A DNA stretch of 64,000 bases. It comes from Aeromicrobium senzhongii (GTDB taxonomy: Bacteria; Actinomycetota; Actinomycetes; Propionibacteriales; Nocardioidaceae). Location: NCBI RefSeq assembly GCF_014334735.1, contig NZ_CP060587.1:1922001-1986000 (forward strand). Direction: 5' to 3'. Of the stretch, positions 28,512 through 37,422 are shown piece by piece. The translations under genes and the position numbers were made by a program. Under the pieces are notes generated by a model. That model saw only the letters and a list, made by a program, of their open reading frames with translations, was not told the DNA's origin and made no database searches. Every line of letters starts with the position of its first letter. Positions within the stretch are counted from its first letter, which is position 1.

Positions 28512-28820
28512 TCAGGAGGGAGGGAGCTTGACGTCGGAGTCCTGGAGCTCCTCGACGTTGACGTCCTTGAACGTCAGCACCTTGACGTTCTTGGCGAAGC
28601 GGGCCGGACGGTAGATGTCCCACACCCAGGCGTCGGCCATGGTCACCTCGAAGTAGGCGTCACCGGACTCCGACCGCACCTTCACGTCGACCGCGTTGCA
28701 CAGGTAGAGGCGCCGGTCGGTCTCGACCACGTACTTGAAGATCGACACGACGTCGCGGTACTCGCGGTACAGCGAGAGCTCCATCTCGTTCTCGTACCGT
28801 TCCAGGTCCTCGGCGCTCAT
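28512..28820 (-). CDS. DUF2469 family protein
   Basis: 102 residues, conserved in Actinobacteria and almost always next to rnhB. The sequence begins [20 protein letters not shown] and includes [33 protein letters not shown] and FKDVNVEEL. No catalytic motif is recognised. Its ATG overlaps the rnhB stop as ATGA. Function unknown; tight coupling suggests it works with RNase HII. Confidence 0.93.
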   Translation of the reverse strand: MSAEDLERYENEMELSLYREYRDVVSIFKYVVETDRRLYLCNAVDVKVRSESGDAYFEVTMADAWVWDIYRPARFAKNVKVLTFKDVNVEELQDSDVKLPPS

Positions 28821-29536
28821 CCGGCCACCGCCTCTCGCGTCGTGTCGGTCATCGTGACGACCGCTTCGGGTCGTGGCTCGCATCCGGGCAACGACCAGGA
28901 GCGGCGATGGTGGACCGTCGGTCCGTGCTGCGCGAGCGCAGCGATGTGCTCGGGCGCCGAGTACCCCTTGTTCAGGTGCCAGCCGTACTCGGGGTGCTGG
29001 GCCGACAGCTCGACCATCATCGCGTCGCGCGTCGTCTTGGCCAGAATGCTGGCTGCCGCGACGGCGGCGCACCGCATGTCGGCCTTGATCATGGTGATGA
29101 CCGGCGGCAGGTCGTCGATCAGGTCGGGCGGCCCGAAGAGGGCGGACTGATCGGGAACTCTGAGGTAGTCGTGGTTGCCGTCCAGGAGCACCGCGTCGGG
29201 GCGCACGGTCAGCTGGGCCAGGGCACGGTGGCCGGCCAGTCGCATCGCGGCGATGATGCCGTACTCGTCGATCTCGGCGGGGCTGGCGTGACCGACGCCG
29301 TGGACCGGTGCCCAGCGGCGGATCTTGGGGACCAGCGCCTCGCGGGCCTGCGGAGTGAGCAGCTTGCTGTCGCGGACGCCCTGCGGTGCGGTGCGGGTCT
29401 GCTCGGTCACGACGACCATGCCGATCGTGACCGGGCCGCAGAGTGCTCCGCGCCCGACCTCGTCGCTGCACGCCAGGGCCGTGCGGCCCTCGCGCAGCAG
29501 CCGGCGCTCGACGCGCAGGGTCGGCGCCGAGGTCAC
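28817..29536 (-). CDS. rnhB: Ribonuclease HII
   Basis: 239 residues. Removes RNA from RNA:DNA hybrids and single ribonucleotides from DNA. The DEDD active site is visible: Asp and Glu in SDEVGRG (most homologues read DEAGRG), Asp in VLLDGNHDY and Asp in [11 protein letters not shown]. The C-terminus extends about 30 residues beyond HHRRSW. GTG start overlaps the lepB stop as GTGA. Confidence 0.96.
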   Translation of the reverse strand: MTSAPTLRVERRLLREGRTALACSDEVGRGALCGPVTIGMVVVTEQTRTAPQGVRDSKLLTPQAREALVPKIRRWAPVHGVGHASPAEIDEYGIIAAMRLAGHRALAQLTVRPDAVLLDGNHDYLRVPDQSALFGPPDLIDDLPPVITMIKADMRCAAVAAASILAKTTRDAMMVELSAQHPEYGWHLNKGYSAPEHIAALAQHGPTVHHRRSWSLPGCEPRPEAVVTMTDTTREAVAG

Positions 29537-30186
29537 GGAACCTCGTCGAACGCGTTCGAGTCCTTGATCAGTCCGAAGCGATTGAGCGGCCACACCCTCA
29601 ACCATGCCTTGCCGACCACGTCGTCGTCAGGAATGAACCCTCCCCCGGGCTCACCGAGATGAGCACGGGAGTCGGCCGAGTTCCCGCGGTTGTCGCCCTG
29701 GACCCACAGGTAGCCCTTCGGCACCTTGACGTCGAAGGTCTGGTCGGCGTTCATCTCCTGGTCGGCCAGGTAGGGCTCGTCGACCGGCTCGCCGTTGACC
29801 GTGGTGCGTCCCTGCTCGTCGCAGCACACGACGCGATCGCCGCCGACGCCGATGACCCGCTTGATCAGGTGTCCACCGGACGGGAAGAGCCCCACGACCT
29901 CGAGGGCACGCTGCACGCCGTTGGACGACTCGTCGACATCGGGGCCCAGCCAGTTGCCCGGGTCGCGGAAGACGACGATGTCGCCCCGCTCGGGACCGCC
30001 GGACCAGTAGGACCACTTCTCGACCAGGAGCTTGTCGTCCTGGACCATCGTCGGGACCATCGAGTCCGACGGGATGTAGAACGCCTGGAAGAAGAAGGTC
30101 TTGACGATCAGCGCCAGGACCAGGGCCGTGGCGACCAGGAGGAGGGATTCCTGCCACAACGGCAGTTGACGTTTCTCCTCGGGCAC
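29533..30186 (-). CDS. lepB: Signal peptidase I (first copy)
   Basis: 217 residues. One N-terminal transmembrane helix ([19 protein letters not shown]) anchors an extracytoplasmic Ser-Lys protease. Catalytic Ser42 is in IPSDSMVPT and the Lys in [12 protein letters not shown]; box E is [11 protein letters not shown]. It removes signal peptides from secreted proteins such as the M23 peptidase and the SGNH hydrolases of this window. TAGGCT lies six bases before the GTG, indicating its own leaderless promoter. Confidence 0.95.
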   Translation of the reverse strand: MPEEKRQLPLWQESLLLVATALVLALIVKTFFFQAFYIPSDSMVPTMVQDDKLLVEKWSYWSGGPERGDIVVFRDPGNWLGPDVDESSNGVQRALEVVGLFPSGGHLIKRVIGVGGDRVVCCDEQGRTTVNGEPVDEPYLADQEMNADQTFDVKVPKGYLWVQGDNRGNSADSRAHLGEPGGGFIPDDDVVGKAWLRVWPLNRFGLIKDSNAFDEVP

Positions 30187-30236
30187 CAGATGAGCCTACC
30201 GGCTGGGCGGAAGCGAACCGGGCAACGGGGGCCGCG

Positions 30237-30899
30237 TCACGGACGCGGTACGCGCTCGAACGCGTCGGTGCCCCCGACCCCTCCGAAGCGGTCCAGCGGC
30301 CAGACCCGCCACCACAGTCGGCCGACCACCAGATCGACAGGCACGAAGCCCTCGCCGGCGTCGTCGACGTGCAGGCGCGAGTCCTTGGAGTTCCCCCGGT
30401 TGTCCCCCTGGACCCAGAGCCGCCCGCGCGGAACAGTCACCTGGAACGTCCGCTCGGCGTTGTCCTGCGCATCGGCCAGGTAGGGCTCGTCGATGGGCTC
30501 CCCGTTGACCAGGGTGCGGCCCTCGGCGTCGCAGCACCGCACCTCGTCACCGGCGACGCCGATGACGCGCTTGACCAGGTGTCCCCCGGCCGGCGACAGG
30601 CCCACCGCCTGCAGCGCTCGTTGCCACGGCGAGGGCGGATCGACGTCGGAGAGCCACTGCCCCGGGTCCTTGAACACGACGACGTCGCCGCGCTGGGGCT
30701 CCCCCGCCCAGTACGACCACTTCTGGACGACGATCTTGTCCTGCTCGGCCAGCGTCGGGACCATCGAGCTCGACGGAATGACGAACGCCTGGAAGAGCAA
30801 CGCCTTCACGACCAGCGCGAGCACCAGGGTGGCCACGACGAAGAGCGGGACCTCGAGCCACCACGGCACACGCCGCCCGCGGGAGGTCTCGTCGGTCAC
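30237..30899 (-). CDS. lepB: Signal peptidase I (second copy)
   Basis: 220 residues, a close paralogue of the adjacent copy (shared KWSYW, RGDxVVF, DPGx[17 protein letters not shown] segments), so a tandem duplication. Single N-terminal membrane helix (LFVVATLVLALVVKALLF), Ser45 in IPSSSMVPT, Lys in HLVKRVIGVAGD. TAGGAT lies six bases before the GTG. The copies probably share work or differ in substrates. Confidence 0.95.
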   Translation of the reverse strand: MTDETSRGRRVPWWLEVPLFVVATLVLALVVKALLFQAFVIPSSSMVPTLAEQDKIVVQKWSYWAGEPQRGDVVVFKDPGQWLSDVDPPSPWQRALQAVGLSPAGGHLVKRVIGVAGDEVRCCDAEGRTLVNGEPIDEPYLADAQDNAERTFQVTVPRGRLWVQGDNRGNSKDSRLHVDDAGEGFVPVDLVVGRLWWRVWPLDRFGGVGGTDAFERVPRP

Positions 30900-30925
30900 G
30901 CCGAGATCCTAGCCAGCGAACGGCA

Positions 30926-30957
30926 ACGACCCCGCTCCTGGACAGGAACGGGGTCGT
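30926..30957 (-). terminator. Terminator after rplS
   Basis: Nine-base outer stem (30926-30934 with 30949-30957), one mismatch, then a five-base inner stem with a very short loop. It lies 15 bases past the rplS stop. The -10 of the second signal peptidase gene follows, so transcription units are separated here. Confidence 0.75.
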
Positions 30958-30972
30958 CGCGGAGACGGGAGA

Positions 30973-31323
30973 TCAGATCTCGCGCTTCTCCTTGATCTTG
31001 GCGGCCTTGCCGCGCAGGTTGCGCAGGTAGTACAGCTTGGCGCGACGGACGTCGCCGCGGCTGAAGATCTCGATCTTCTCGATCACGGGCGAGTGGAGCG
31101 GGAACGTACGCTCGACGCCGACGCCGAAGCTGACCTTGCGGACGGTGAAGGTACGGCCGATGCCCGAGCCCTGCACCTTGATGCAGACGCCCTGGAACAT
31201 CTGGACGCGCGAGCGGTTGCCCTCGACGATGTTGACGTGCACCTTGAGGGTGTCGCCCGCCCGGAACTCGGGGATGTCGTCACGCTTGCTCTGCGCTGCG
31301 ATCTGGTCGATGACGTTCGTCAT
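30973..31323 (-). CDS. rplS: 50S ribosomal protein L19
   Basis: 116 residues, normal length. [58 protein letters not shown] and the C-terminal [20 protein letters not shown] are family-diagnostic. A GAGGAGAGAAC ribosome binding site precedes the ATG. In relatives it directly follows trmD; here an ammonium transporter gene intervenes. Confidence 0.98.
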   Translation of the reverse strand: MTNVIDQIAAQSKRDDIPEFRAGDTLKVHVNIVEGNRSRVQMFQGVCIKVQGSGIGRTFTVRKVSFGVGVERTFPLHSPVIEKIEIFSRGDVRRAKLYYLRNLRGKAAKIKEKREI

Positions 31324-31449
31324 GTTCTCTCCTCGCCGGTGCCACAAGTCACCTGGCGGATGTCGGTGTTGCTCGAAGAATTCGGGTGGTGCGCTGAGGA
31401 GACTCCCTCGTGGCAGAGTCGACCGGCACCAGCAGTCAATGATGCCACA

Positions 31450-31484
31450 GCGCCCCGCCCCCGAGGAAATCGGGGACGGGGCGC
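31450..31484 (-). terminator. Terminator after the ammonium transporter gene
   Basis: Eight-base outer stem, one mismatch, six-base inner stem and five-base loop, 13 bases after the amt stop. Strong GC hairpin; TTGACT at 31434-31439 just downstream on the minus strand may be the -35 of rplS. Confidence 0.75.
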
Positions 31485-31497
31485 CGGTGACACGTGA

Positions 31498-32724
31498 TCA
31501 GTCGAACTTGTAGGCGGCGCCGCCGTGCAGGATGTTGTCCAGACCGGCGACCTCCTCCTCCTCCGTGACGCGGAAGCCGACCGTGGCGTCGATCGCCTTG
31601 CCGAGGCCGAAGGCCACCGCGAAGGAGAACACCGCGACGAAGACGGCCGGGATGATCTGCGCGATCAGCTGGTCGAGGTCGCCGCCGGTGAACAGGCCCG
31701 TGTCCGTGGCGAAGAAGCCCAGGTACAGGCAGCCGATGAAGCCGGCCACCAGGTGCAGGCCGACCACGTCGAGCGAGTCGTCGTAGCCGAGCTTGTACTT
31801 GAGGTCGATCGCGAAGCAGCAGACCGCACCGGCGAACAGGCCCAGGACGATGGCCCAGAACGGCGTCAGGTTGGCGGCGGACGGCGTGATCGCGACCAGG
31901 CCGGCGACGATGCCCGAGGCGGCGCCGACGGCGGTCGGCTTCCCGTCCTTGAAGTGCTCGACGACGATGTAGCCCAAGATGCCCGCTGCCGGAGCGGCGA
32001 TCGTGTTGAGGAAGATGATCGCGGCGGTGTTGACGTCGACGGCGGCACCGGTGTTGAAGCCGAACCAGCCGAACCACAAGATCGCGGCGCCGATGAGGAC
32101 CAGCGGAACGTTGTGCGGCTCGGCGTCCGCCTTGCTGAAGCCGACCGTGCGCTTGCCGAGCACGAGCGCCAGGGCGAAGGCCGCGGCGCCGGCGCTGATG
32201 TGGACGACCGTGCCACCGGCCCAGTCGATCGGGACCGCGTCACCGATCTCGAGCGTGCCGATCCAACCGGTGAGTCCGTCGTCGTCGAAGCCCCACACCC
32301 AGCCCTGGGACGGGAAGTAGACGATCGTGGCCCACAGACCGGAGAAGAGCATCCACGGGAAGAACCGCGCGCGGTCGGCGACGGCACCCGAGATCAGTGC
32401 GGTCGTGATCACGGCGAAGGTCGAACCGAAGGCCACACCGGCCAGACCGGACGCGCCGTCACTGGTCGCGAGGTCCTGCAGGGCGAAGTCCGAGAACGGG
32501 TTCGCCAGCCAGCCGTCGATGAGGTCGGACTCGCCGGCCGAGCCCATGTTGAAGCCGTAGAGGATCCACAGCACGAAGACCAAGCCCATGGCGCCGAAGC
32601 TCAGCATCATCATCGAGATGACGCTCTGGGCCTTGACGAGGCCGCCGTAGAAGAACGCCAGACCCGGCGTCATGAAGAGAACAAGGGCTGCGCAGATCAG
32701 CAGCCAAATCGTCCCGGGTTCCAT
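31498..32724 (-). CDS. amt: Ammonium transporter (Amt/MEP/Rh family)
   Basis: 408 residues with about eleven hydrophobic segments. Family motifs: FYGGLVKAQSVISMMMLS, DWAGGTVVHISAGAAAFALA (first pore His in VVHIS), FGWFGFNTGAAVD and GLHLVAGFIGCLYLG (second pore His). Passive/trimeric NH4+ channel. AGAGG precedes the ATG. No glnK or glnD follows, unlike the usual amtB-glnK-glnD operon, so this may be a second copy. A GlnR-type box lies about 105 bases upstream. Confidence 0.95.
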   Translation of the reverse strand: MEPGTIWLLICAALVLFMTPGLAFFYGGLVKAQSVISMMMLSFGAMGLVFVLWILYGFNMGSAGESDLIDGWLANPFSDFALQDLATSDGASGLAGVAFGSTFAVITTALISGAVADRARFFPWMLFSGLWATIVYFPSQGWVWGFDDDGLTGWIGTLEIGDAVPIDWAGGTVVHISAGAAAFALALVLGKRTVGFSKADAEPHNVPLVLIGAAILWFGWFGFNTGAAVDVNTAAIIFLNTIAAPAAGILGYIVVEHFKDGKPTAVGAASGIVAGLVAITPSAANLTPFWAIVLGLFAGAVCCFAIDLKYKLGYDDSLDVVGLHLVAGFIGCLYLGFFATDTGLFTGGDLDQLIAQIIPAVFVAVFSFAVAFGLGKAIDATVGFRVTEEEEVAGLDNILHGGAAYKFD

Positions 32725-32828
32725 ATCAACCTCTTCGCAGTAGGTAACACGTGGAAAGCGCCGGGGCTCCCTTGCCGTGGCGCGTCACCGATACTGCTCA
32801 CCTGCGATTACGTGACGGCACCTCAGCC

Positions 32829-32844
32829 GTTACGAGCGTGTTAC
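32829..32844 (-). promoter_or_regulatory. Putative GlnR box upstream of amt
   Basis: On the minus strand the site reads GTAAC-N6-GTAAC, close to the actinobacterial GlnR consensus gTnAc-N6-GaAAc. It overlaps the trmD stop codon and lies upstream of the amt leader. Nitrogen-controlled expression of amt is therefore likely. Single-site match by eye. Confidence 0.5.
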
Positions 32845-33530
32845 CCGAGGTCGTCGCGTGTTAAATCGGGGCGACGTTGCTGCGTCCTGAGTTGCGACTG
32901 CTCACGCCGCCACGCCGCGATGCGGCCGTGATCGCCCGACAGGAGGATCTCGGGCACGTCCAGGCCGCGCCAGTGGGAGGGCTTGGTGTACACCGGGTAC
33001 TCGAGCAGGCCGTCGGCGTGCGACTCCTCGGCCAGCGACTCGGGGTTGCCCATGAACCCCGGCAGCAGGCGCACGACGGCCTCGATGATGGCCAGTGCGG
33101 CCACCTCTCCCCCGTTGACGACGAAGTCGCCCAGGGAGATCTCACGGACCTGCCACCGCGTGGCGGCGTGGTCGATGACCCGCTGGTCGATGCCCTCGTA
33201 CCGGCCACACGCGAACACGAGGTGCTCGGCGCCGGACAGCTGCACGGCATCGGCGTGGGTGAACGGGGCGCCCGACGGCGTGGGGACGATCAGCACGGCC
33301 TCGTCGGTGCACACGGCGTCGAGGGCTTCGCCCCACGGCTCGGGGCGCATGACCATGCCGGCGCCCCCGCCGTACGGGGTGTCGTCGACGGTGCGGTGAC
33401 GGTCGTGAGTCCAGTCGCGCAGGTCGTGGGCGCGGAAGTCGACCAGTCCGGAACGCCGCGCCTTGCCCGGCAGGGACAGGTCCAGCGGCGAGAAGTAGTC
33501 GGGGAAGATCGAGAGCGCGTCGATGCGCAC
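32841..33530 (-). CDS. trmD: tRNA (guanine-N1)-methyltransferase
   Basis: 229 residues, trefoil-knot SPOUT enzyme making m1G37 in tRNA. Diagnostic: [59 protein letters not shown] and [15 protein letters not shown]. The GTG start overlaps the rimM stop by one base. Confidence 0.97.
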   Translation of the reverse strand: MRIDALSIFPDYFSPLDLSLPGKARRSGLVDFRAHDLRDWTHDRHRTVDDTPYGGGAGMVMRPEPWGEALDAVCTDEAVLIVPTPSGAPFTHADAVQLSGAEHLVFACGRYEGIDQRVIDHAATRWQVREISLGDFVVNGGEVAALAIIEAVVRLLPGFMGNPESLAEESHADGLLEYPVYTKPSHWRGLDVPEILLSGDHGRIAAWRREQSQLRTQQRRPDLTRDDLG

Positions 33531-34045
33531 TAGCGGACCTCGTCCGCTTCCTCGGGGTTCAACAATCCGGGACGGTCCTCGACCGTCACGGTGCCGGCCT
33601 CGAGATCGACCTCGGGCACGAGGGCCTCGACGAAGGGCACCTGGACGGTGCGTCCGTCCAGATCGAGCACCAGGGTGTCGTGGGCCGGCAGGTGCAGGAC
33701 CTCGACGACCGTGCCAATCGTCTCGCCCGCGACGACGACCGACAGCCCCAGGAGCTGACGGTCGTAGTAGGCGTCCTCGTCCTCGGGGATCTCATCGGGG
33801 TCGACCTCGACCTCGAGGATCGCCCCGTGCAGGCCCTCGGCCGCGGTGCGGTCGGGGACCTCGGCGAACGTGACCAGCAGGCGGCCGGAGTGCTCGCGGC
33901 TGGCGGTGATCGTCAGCTCGCCACCACGACACAGGACCGACGAGCCCGGGGCGAAACGCCGGTCGGGCTCGTCGGTCCTGGGATCGACGGTGACGTCGCC
34001 ACGGATCCCGTGGGCACGGCCGATACGGCCGACGACGACTCTCAT
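33530..34045 (-). CDS. rimM: Ribosome maturation factor RimM
   Basis: 171 residues. Assists 30S head assembly by binding S19. N-terminal RimM domain [20 protein letters not shown] and [18 protein letters not shown]-terminal PRC-barrel [20 protein letters not shown]. Start MRVVVGRIG chosen; the longer frame lies over khpA. Part of rpsP-khpA-rimM-trmD. Confidence 0.95.
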   Translation of the reverse strand: MRVVVGRIGRAHGIRGDVTVDPRTDEPDRRFAPGSSVLCRGGELTITASREHSGRLLVTFAEVPDRTAAEGLHGAILEVEVDPDEIPEDEDAYYDRQLLGLSVVVAGETIGTVVEVLHLPAHDTLVLDLDGRTVQVPFVEALVPEVDLEAGTVTVEDRPGLLNPEEADEVR

Positions 34046-34052
34046 CTCGGGT

Positions 34053-34304
34053 TCAGCTGCGCCGGTCGACGTCCACGAAGTCGATCCGCGCGCCGTCGGC
34101 ACCGGCGATGGCCGATGCGACGGTGCGGATCGCCGTGGCCGTGCGGCCCTGGCGACCGATGACCTTGCCGAGGTCGTTCGGGTTGACCCGAACCTCGAAC
34201 AGCTCGCCGCGTCGCGTCTGCTTGGGGCGGACGCTGACCTCGTCGGGGTTGTCGACGATGCCGGCGACGAGGTGCTCGACGACCTCCTGCATGGGTGCGG
34301 CCAT
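34053..34304 (-). CDS. khpA: KhpA-type KH-domain RNA-binding protein
   Basis: 83 residues. Single KH domain with the GxxG loop in LGKVIGRQGRTATAIRTV. Between rpsP and rimM, the conserved position for KhpA, which acts with KhpB in RNA regulation and cell elongation in Firmicutes. Starts two bases after the rpsP stop. Confidence 0.93.
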   Translation of the reverse strand: MAAPMQEVVEHLVAGIVDNPDEVSVRPKQTRRGELFEVRVNPNDLGKVIGRQGRTATAIRTVASAIAGADGARIDFVDVDRRS

Positions 34305-34306
34305 GA

Positions 34307-34768
34307 TCAGGCCTCGTCGGCCTTCGTGTCCGCGGCGGGGGTCTCCTCGGCCGGGGTCTCCTCGGCCTTGGTCTCCTCGGCGGGGGCGTCGTCAGCCTTG
34401 GCCTCGGACTTCTTGGCCTTGGTGGTGGCCGACTTCTTCGGCTCGGCGTGCAGGTCCTTCAGAGCAGCGTTGAAGAGCTCGGCCTTGTCGGCCTTCGGCT
34501 CGGGCTGCTTGAGGGTCGACTCGCCACCGATGTCACCGGTGAGCTTGAGGATCGCCGCGACGGCCTCGGTCGGCTGGGCGCCGACGCCGAGCCAGTACTG
34601 GGCGCGCTCGGTGTCGACGTTGATCGTCGACGGATCGGTCTTGGGGTTGTACGTGCCGATCTCCTCGATGACGCGACCGTCACGCTTGGTGCGGCTGTCG
34701 GCGACGACGATGCGGTAGAACGGCGTGCGGATCTTGCCCATCCGCTTGAGGCGAATCTTGACTGCCAC
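34307..34768 (-). CDS. rpsP: 30S ribosomal protein S16 with acidic repeat tail
   Basis: 153 residues. S16 core in residues 1-85 ([43 protein letters not shown]). The last 45-50 residues are a Lys then Ala/Glu/Thr/Pro-rich repeat ([19 protein letters not shown]), not part of the S16 fold. GTG start sits directly before AVKIRL. In relatives ffh lies upstream; here cmk does. Confidence 0.96.
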   Translation of the reverse strand: MAVKIRLKRMGKIRTPFYRIVVADSRTKRDGRVIEEIGTYNPKTDPSTINVDTERAQYWLGVGAQPTEAVAAILKLTGDIGGESTLKQPEPKADKAELFNAALKDLHAEPKKSATTKAKKSEAKADDAPAEETKAEETPAEETPAADTKADEA

Positions 34769-34896
34769 GAGTGTGGTGTCTCCTTGGTGTGTTGAGCTGT
34801 GGTGACGGCGACCCGACATGTGGGGCATGCCCGGTCTTCATCGAGGGCCGGGGTCGGCGGGTGAGAGGGCCACACCGATTCCGGACGCAATCACTC

Positions 34897-34926
34897 ATTC
34901 TGCCAGACAGGGCAGCCGTGATCCAA
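34897..34926 (-). promoter_or_regulatory. Candidate rpsP promoter
   Basis: TTGGAT (34921-34926) and CAGAAT (34897-34902) on the minus strand, spaced 18 bases, in the 202-base gap between cmk and rpsP. Plausible -35/-10 giving a leader of roughly 120 bases. By-eye call. Confidence 0.4.
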
Positions 34927-34970
34927 TCCGGCTCACGCGCAGGCGGCCGGTGCCACCCGCGCGCCCCTCC

Positions 34971-35624
34971 TCACTGCTGCGCGAGGGCGACGATGTGGTC
35001 GATGACCTGGTCGAGCGTGAGGTCCGTGCCGTCCACGACGACGGCGTCGTCGGCTTGCGCCAGGGGCGAGGCGGCGCGGTTGGAGTCGATCGCGTCACGG
35101 CGGGCCAGGGCCTCGCGCATCGCATCGGCGTCCTCGACTCCGAGCTCGGCGGCACGCCGCTTCGCCCGGGCGACAGGGTCGGCCACGAGGTAGATCTTCA
35201 GGCCGGCGTCCGGCGCCACGACGGTGCCGATGTCGCGACCCTCGACGACGATGCCCCCGGTCGCCCGGGCGATCGCCTCGCGCTGCAGCGACACGAGGAG
35301 CTCGCGCACCTCGGGAACCGTCGCGACGGGGCTCACCGCCGAGGTGACCTCGTCCCCGCGGATGGGGCCGGACACGTCGACACCGTCGGCGGCGATCGTC
35401 GGGCCGGCGGGGTCCGTGCCCGAGGTCAGGACGACCTCGTGGGCCGCCGCAGCGACGGCATCGGCGTCGTGGACGTCCACCCCGCGCTGGAGCAGCGCCC
35501 AGGTCATGGCGCGGTACATCGCACCGGTGTCCAGATACGCGTAGCCCAGCCGCGAGGCGACCCCGCGGGAGGTGCTGGACTTGCCGGACCCGGAGGGGCC
35601 GTCGATGGCGATGACGTCGGTCAT
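34971..35624 (-). CDS. cmk: Cytidylate kinase
   Basis: 217 residues. P-loop AIDGPSGSGKSSTSR at the N-terminus, YLDTGAMYRAMTW, IVVEGRDIGTVVAPDAGLKI and RRAAELG. Phosphorylates CMP and dCMP. GAGGAGATCC precedes the ATG. It ends the parA-scpAB-rluB-tyrA-cmk run; der/engA, its usual downstream partner, is absent. Confidence 0.97.
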   Translation of the reverse strand: MTDVIAIDGPSGSGKSSTSRGVASRLGYAYLDTGAMYRAMTWALLQRGVDVHDADAVAAAAHEVVLTSGTDPAGPTIAADGVDVSGPIRGDEVTSAVSPVATVPEVRELLVSLQREAIARATGGIVVEGRDIGTVVAPDAGLKIYLVADPVARAKRRAAELGVEDADAMREALARRDAIDSNRAASPLAQADDAVVVDGTDLTLDQVIDHIVALAQQ

Positions 35625-35632
35625 GGATCTCC

Positions 35633-36697
35633 TCAGCGGAACGCGGCCCAGCCGCGTTCGATCAGTGCGGTGTGAAGTACGTCGGCGGCGGCGGCCTGCA
35701 CCACGACCTCGACGACGCCGACGAGGCGCCCGAGCTCGTGATCGATGCGCATGTCCTCGATGTTGACGCCCGCGGCGCCGATGTCGGAGAACAGGCGCGA
35801 CAGCTCGCCGGGGGTGTCGTCGATGGACACGAAGACGACCCCGAGGGCGGTCGGCTGCTCGCCGTGCTTGCCCGGGACGCGGCTCACGCCGTCACGGCCA
35901 CGATCGAGGTGCTCGGCGACGGATCCGTCCCCGGCACGCACGGCGGCCCGGAGGTCGTCCAGTCGAGCCGCGAGGTCGTCGAGGATGTCGCCGACCTGAC
36001 CGGCGTTGCTGCCGATGATGTCGACCCACAGGCCACGGTCGCTGCCCGCGATGCGGATGACGTCACGCAGTCCTTGGCCCGCGAGGGCGAGGTCGTCGGT
36101 GGGCGCCTCGGTCAGCAGACCGGCCGTCAGCGACGACACCAGGTGCGGCACGTGCGAGACGAGGGCGACGGCCCGGTCGTGCGACGCCGCGTCCATCCGG
36201 CGGACCACGGCACCGACCGACGTGGCGACGCGCTCGACGAGAGCCACGGCGTCGGGGTCGGTGCCCTCGGTGGGCACGACGGCCCAGGCGCGTCCCTCGA
36301 AGAGCAGGCCCGACGCGGCCATCGGCCCGGAGCGCTCCTTGCCGGCCATGGGGTGGCCGCCGACGAAGCGCGGGTCGGTGACCTCGGCGCAGATCGAGCC
36401 CTTCACGCTCGCGACGTCCGTGACGACGGCCTGCGGGAACTCGGCGAGCGCCGACCGGACCGTCTCGACGACCGCGGCCGGCGGAACGGCGACGACGACC
36501 AGCGCCGGGGACTCGACGGGATCGGGCGATCCGGCACCGACGGACGCCGCGATCTCGAGGTGGGACGCACTGGCGTCACGCAGGTGGACCGGCACGTCGA
36601 GGTCACGCAGCGCCAGGGCGACGGACGTGCCGATCAGGCCACAGCCGATGACGAGTACCGGGCCCGGGACGACGGCATCGGGCAAGGGGGCACTCAT
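35633..36697 (-). CDS. tyrA: Prephenate dehydrogenase
   Basis: 354 residues, tyrosine biosynthesis: prephenate to 4-hydroxyphenylpyruvate with NAD(P). Rossmann motif VLVIGCGLIGTSVALAL; catalytic segment GGHPMAGKERSG with the conserved His; helical C-terminal dimerisation domain; ACT-like domain at the end (VSIDDTPGELSRLFSDIGAA) that probably binds tyrosine for feedback control. ATG overlaps the rluB stop (ATGA). Confidence 0.95.
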   Translation of the reverse strand: MSAPLPDAVVPGPVLVIGCGLIGTSVALALRDLDVPVHLRDASASHLEIAASVGAGSPDPVESPALVVVAVPPAAVVETVRSALAEFPQAVVTDVASVKGSICAEVTDPRFVGGHPMAGKERSGPMAASGLLFEGRAWAVVPTEGTDPDAVALVERVATSVGAVVRRMDAASHDRAVALVSHVPHLVSSLTAGLLTEAPTDDLALAGQGLRDVIRIAGSDRGLWVDIIGSNAGQVGDILDDLAARLDDLRAAVRAGDGSVAEHLDRGRDGVSRVPGKHGEQPTALGVVFVSIDDTPGELSRLFSDIGAAGVNIEDMRIDHELGRLVGVVEVVVQAAAADVLHTALIERGWAAFR

Positions 36698-37422
36698 GCC
36701 TCCACGCTATCGAAGAGCGCTCCGAGCTCTTCGCGCGACAGGTCGCGCATGGCACCCGACCGAAGGTCGCCCAGTCGCAGCGGCCCGAACGCGGTGCGCG
36801 TCAGCTCGATCACCGGATGGCCGACGGCATCGAGCAGGCGCCGCACGATCCGGTTCTTGCCACTGTGCAGGTCGAGCTCGACCAGGCTCTTGCCGCGGCT
36901 GCGGTCACGGACCACGAACCGGTCGACGACGGTGACGCCGTCCTCGAGCTCGACGCCCGCGCGCAGCGTGCGCCCGATCGAGTTCGCGACCGTGCCGTCG
37001 ACGAGCGCCACGTACGTCTTCGTGACCTCGAAGGACGGATGGGCCAGTCGGTGCGCCAGGTCGCCGTCGTTCGTCAGCAGCAGCAGGCCCGAGGTGTCCG
37101 TGTCGAGCCGACCGACGTGGAACAGCCGGTCGTCGCGGTCACCGAGCAGTCCGGTCAGGTCGGGCCGGCCCTGCTCGTCGGCCATCGAGCTGACGATCCC
37201 TCGCGGCTTGTTGAGCAGCACGTAGGCATGGTCCGACGGCGGCGGGATGCGCTTGCCGTCGACGCGCACGATGTCGGAGGTCGGGTCGACGCGCGCGCCG
37301 AGCTGGGTCACGACCTCGCCGTTGACCTCGACGCGCCCGGCCACCATGAGCTCCTCGCAACGGCGCCGGCTGGCGACCCCGGCGGCCGCCAGGACCTTCT
37401 GCAGACGGATCGGCTCAGCCAC
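36694..37422 (-). CDS. rluB: Pseudouridine synthase, RluB/RsuA family
   Basis: 242 residues. N-terminal S4 domain (IRLQKVLAAAGVASRRRCEE), catalytic Asp in FHVGRLDTDTSGLLLLTNDG, and ELDLHSGKNRIVRRLL. Modifies 23S (or 16S) rRNA uridine. GTG start overlaps the scpB end by eight bases. Standard partner of scpAB in Actinobacteria. Confidence 0.93.
   Translation of the reverse strand: MAEPIRLQKVLAAAGVASRRRCEELMVAGRVEVNGEVVTQLGARVDPTSDIVRVDGKRIPPPSDHAYVLLNKPRGIVSSMADEQGRPDLTGLLGDRDDRLFHVGRLDTDTSGLLLLTNDGDLAHRLAHPSFEVTKTYVALVDGTVANSIGRTLRAGVELEDGVTVVDRFVVRDRSRGKSLVELDLHSGKNRIVRRLLDAVGHPVIELTRTAFGPLRLGDLRSGAMRDLSREELGALFDSVEA

Noticed and set aside
32744..32759. A second GlnR-like site, GTAAC-N6-AAAGC
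   Set aside because: The second half site does not match GaAAc; too weak to call.
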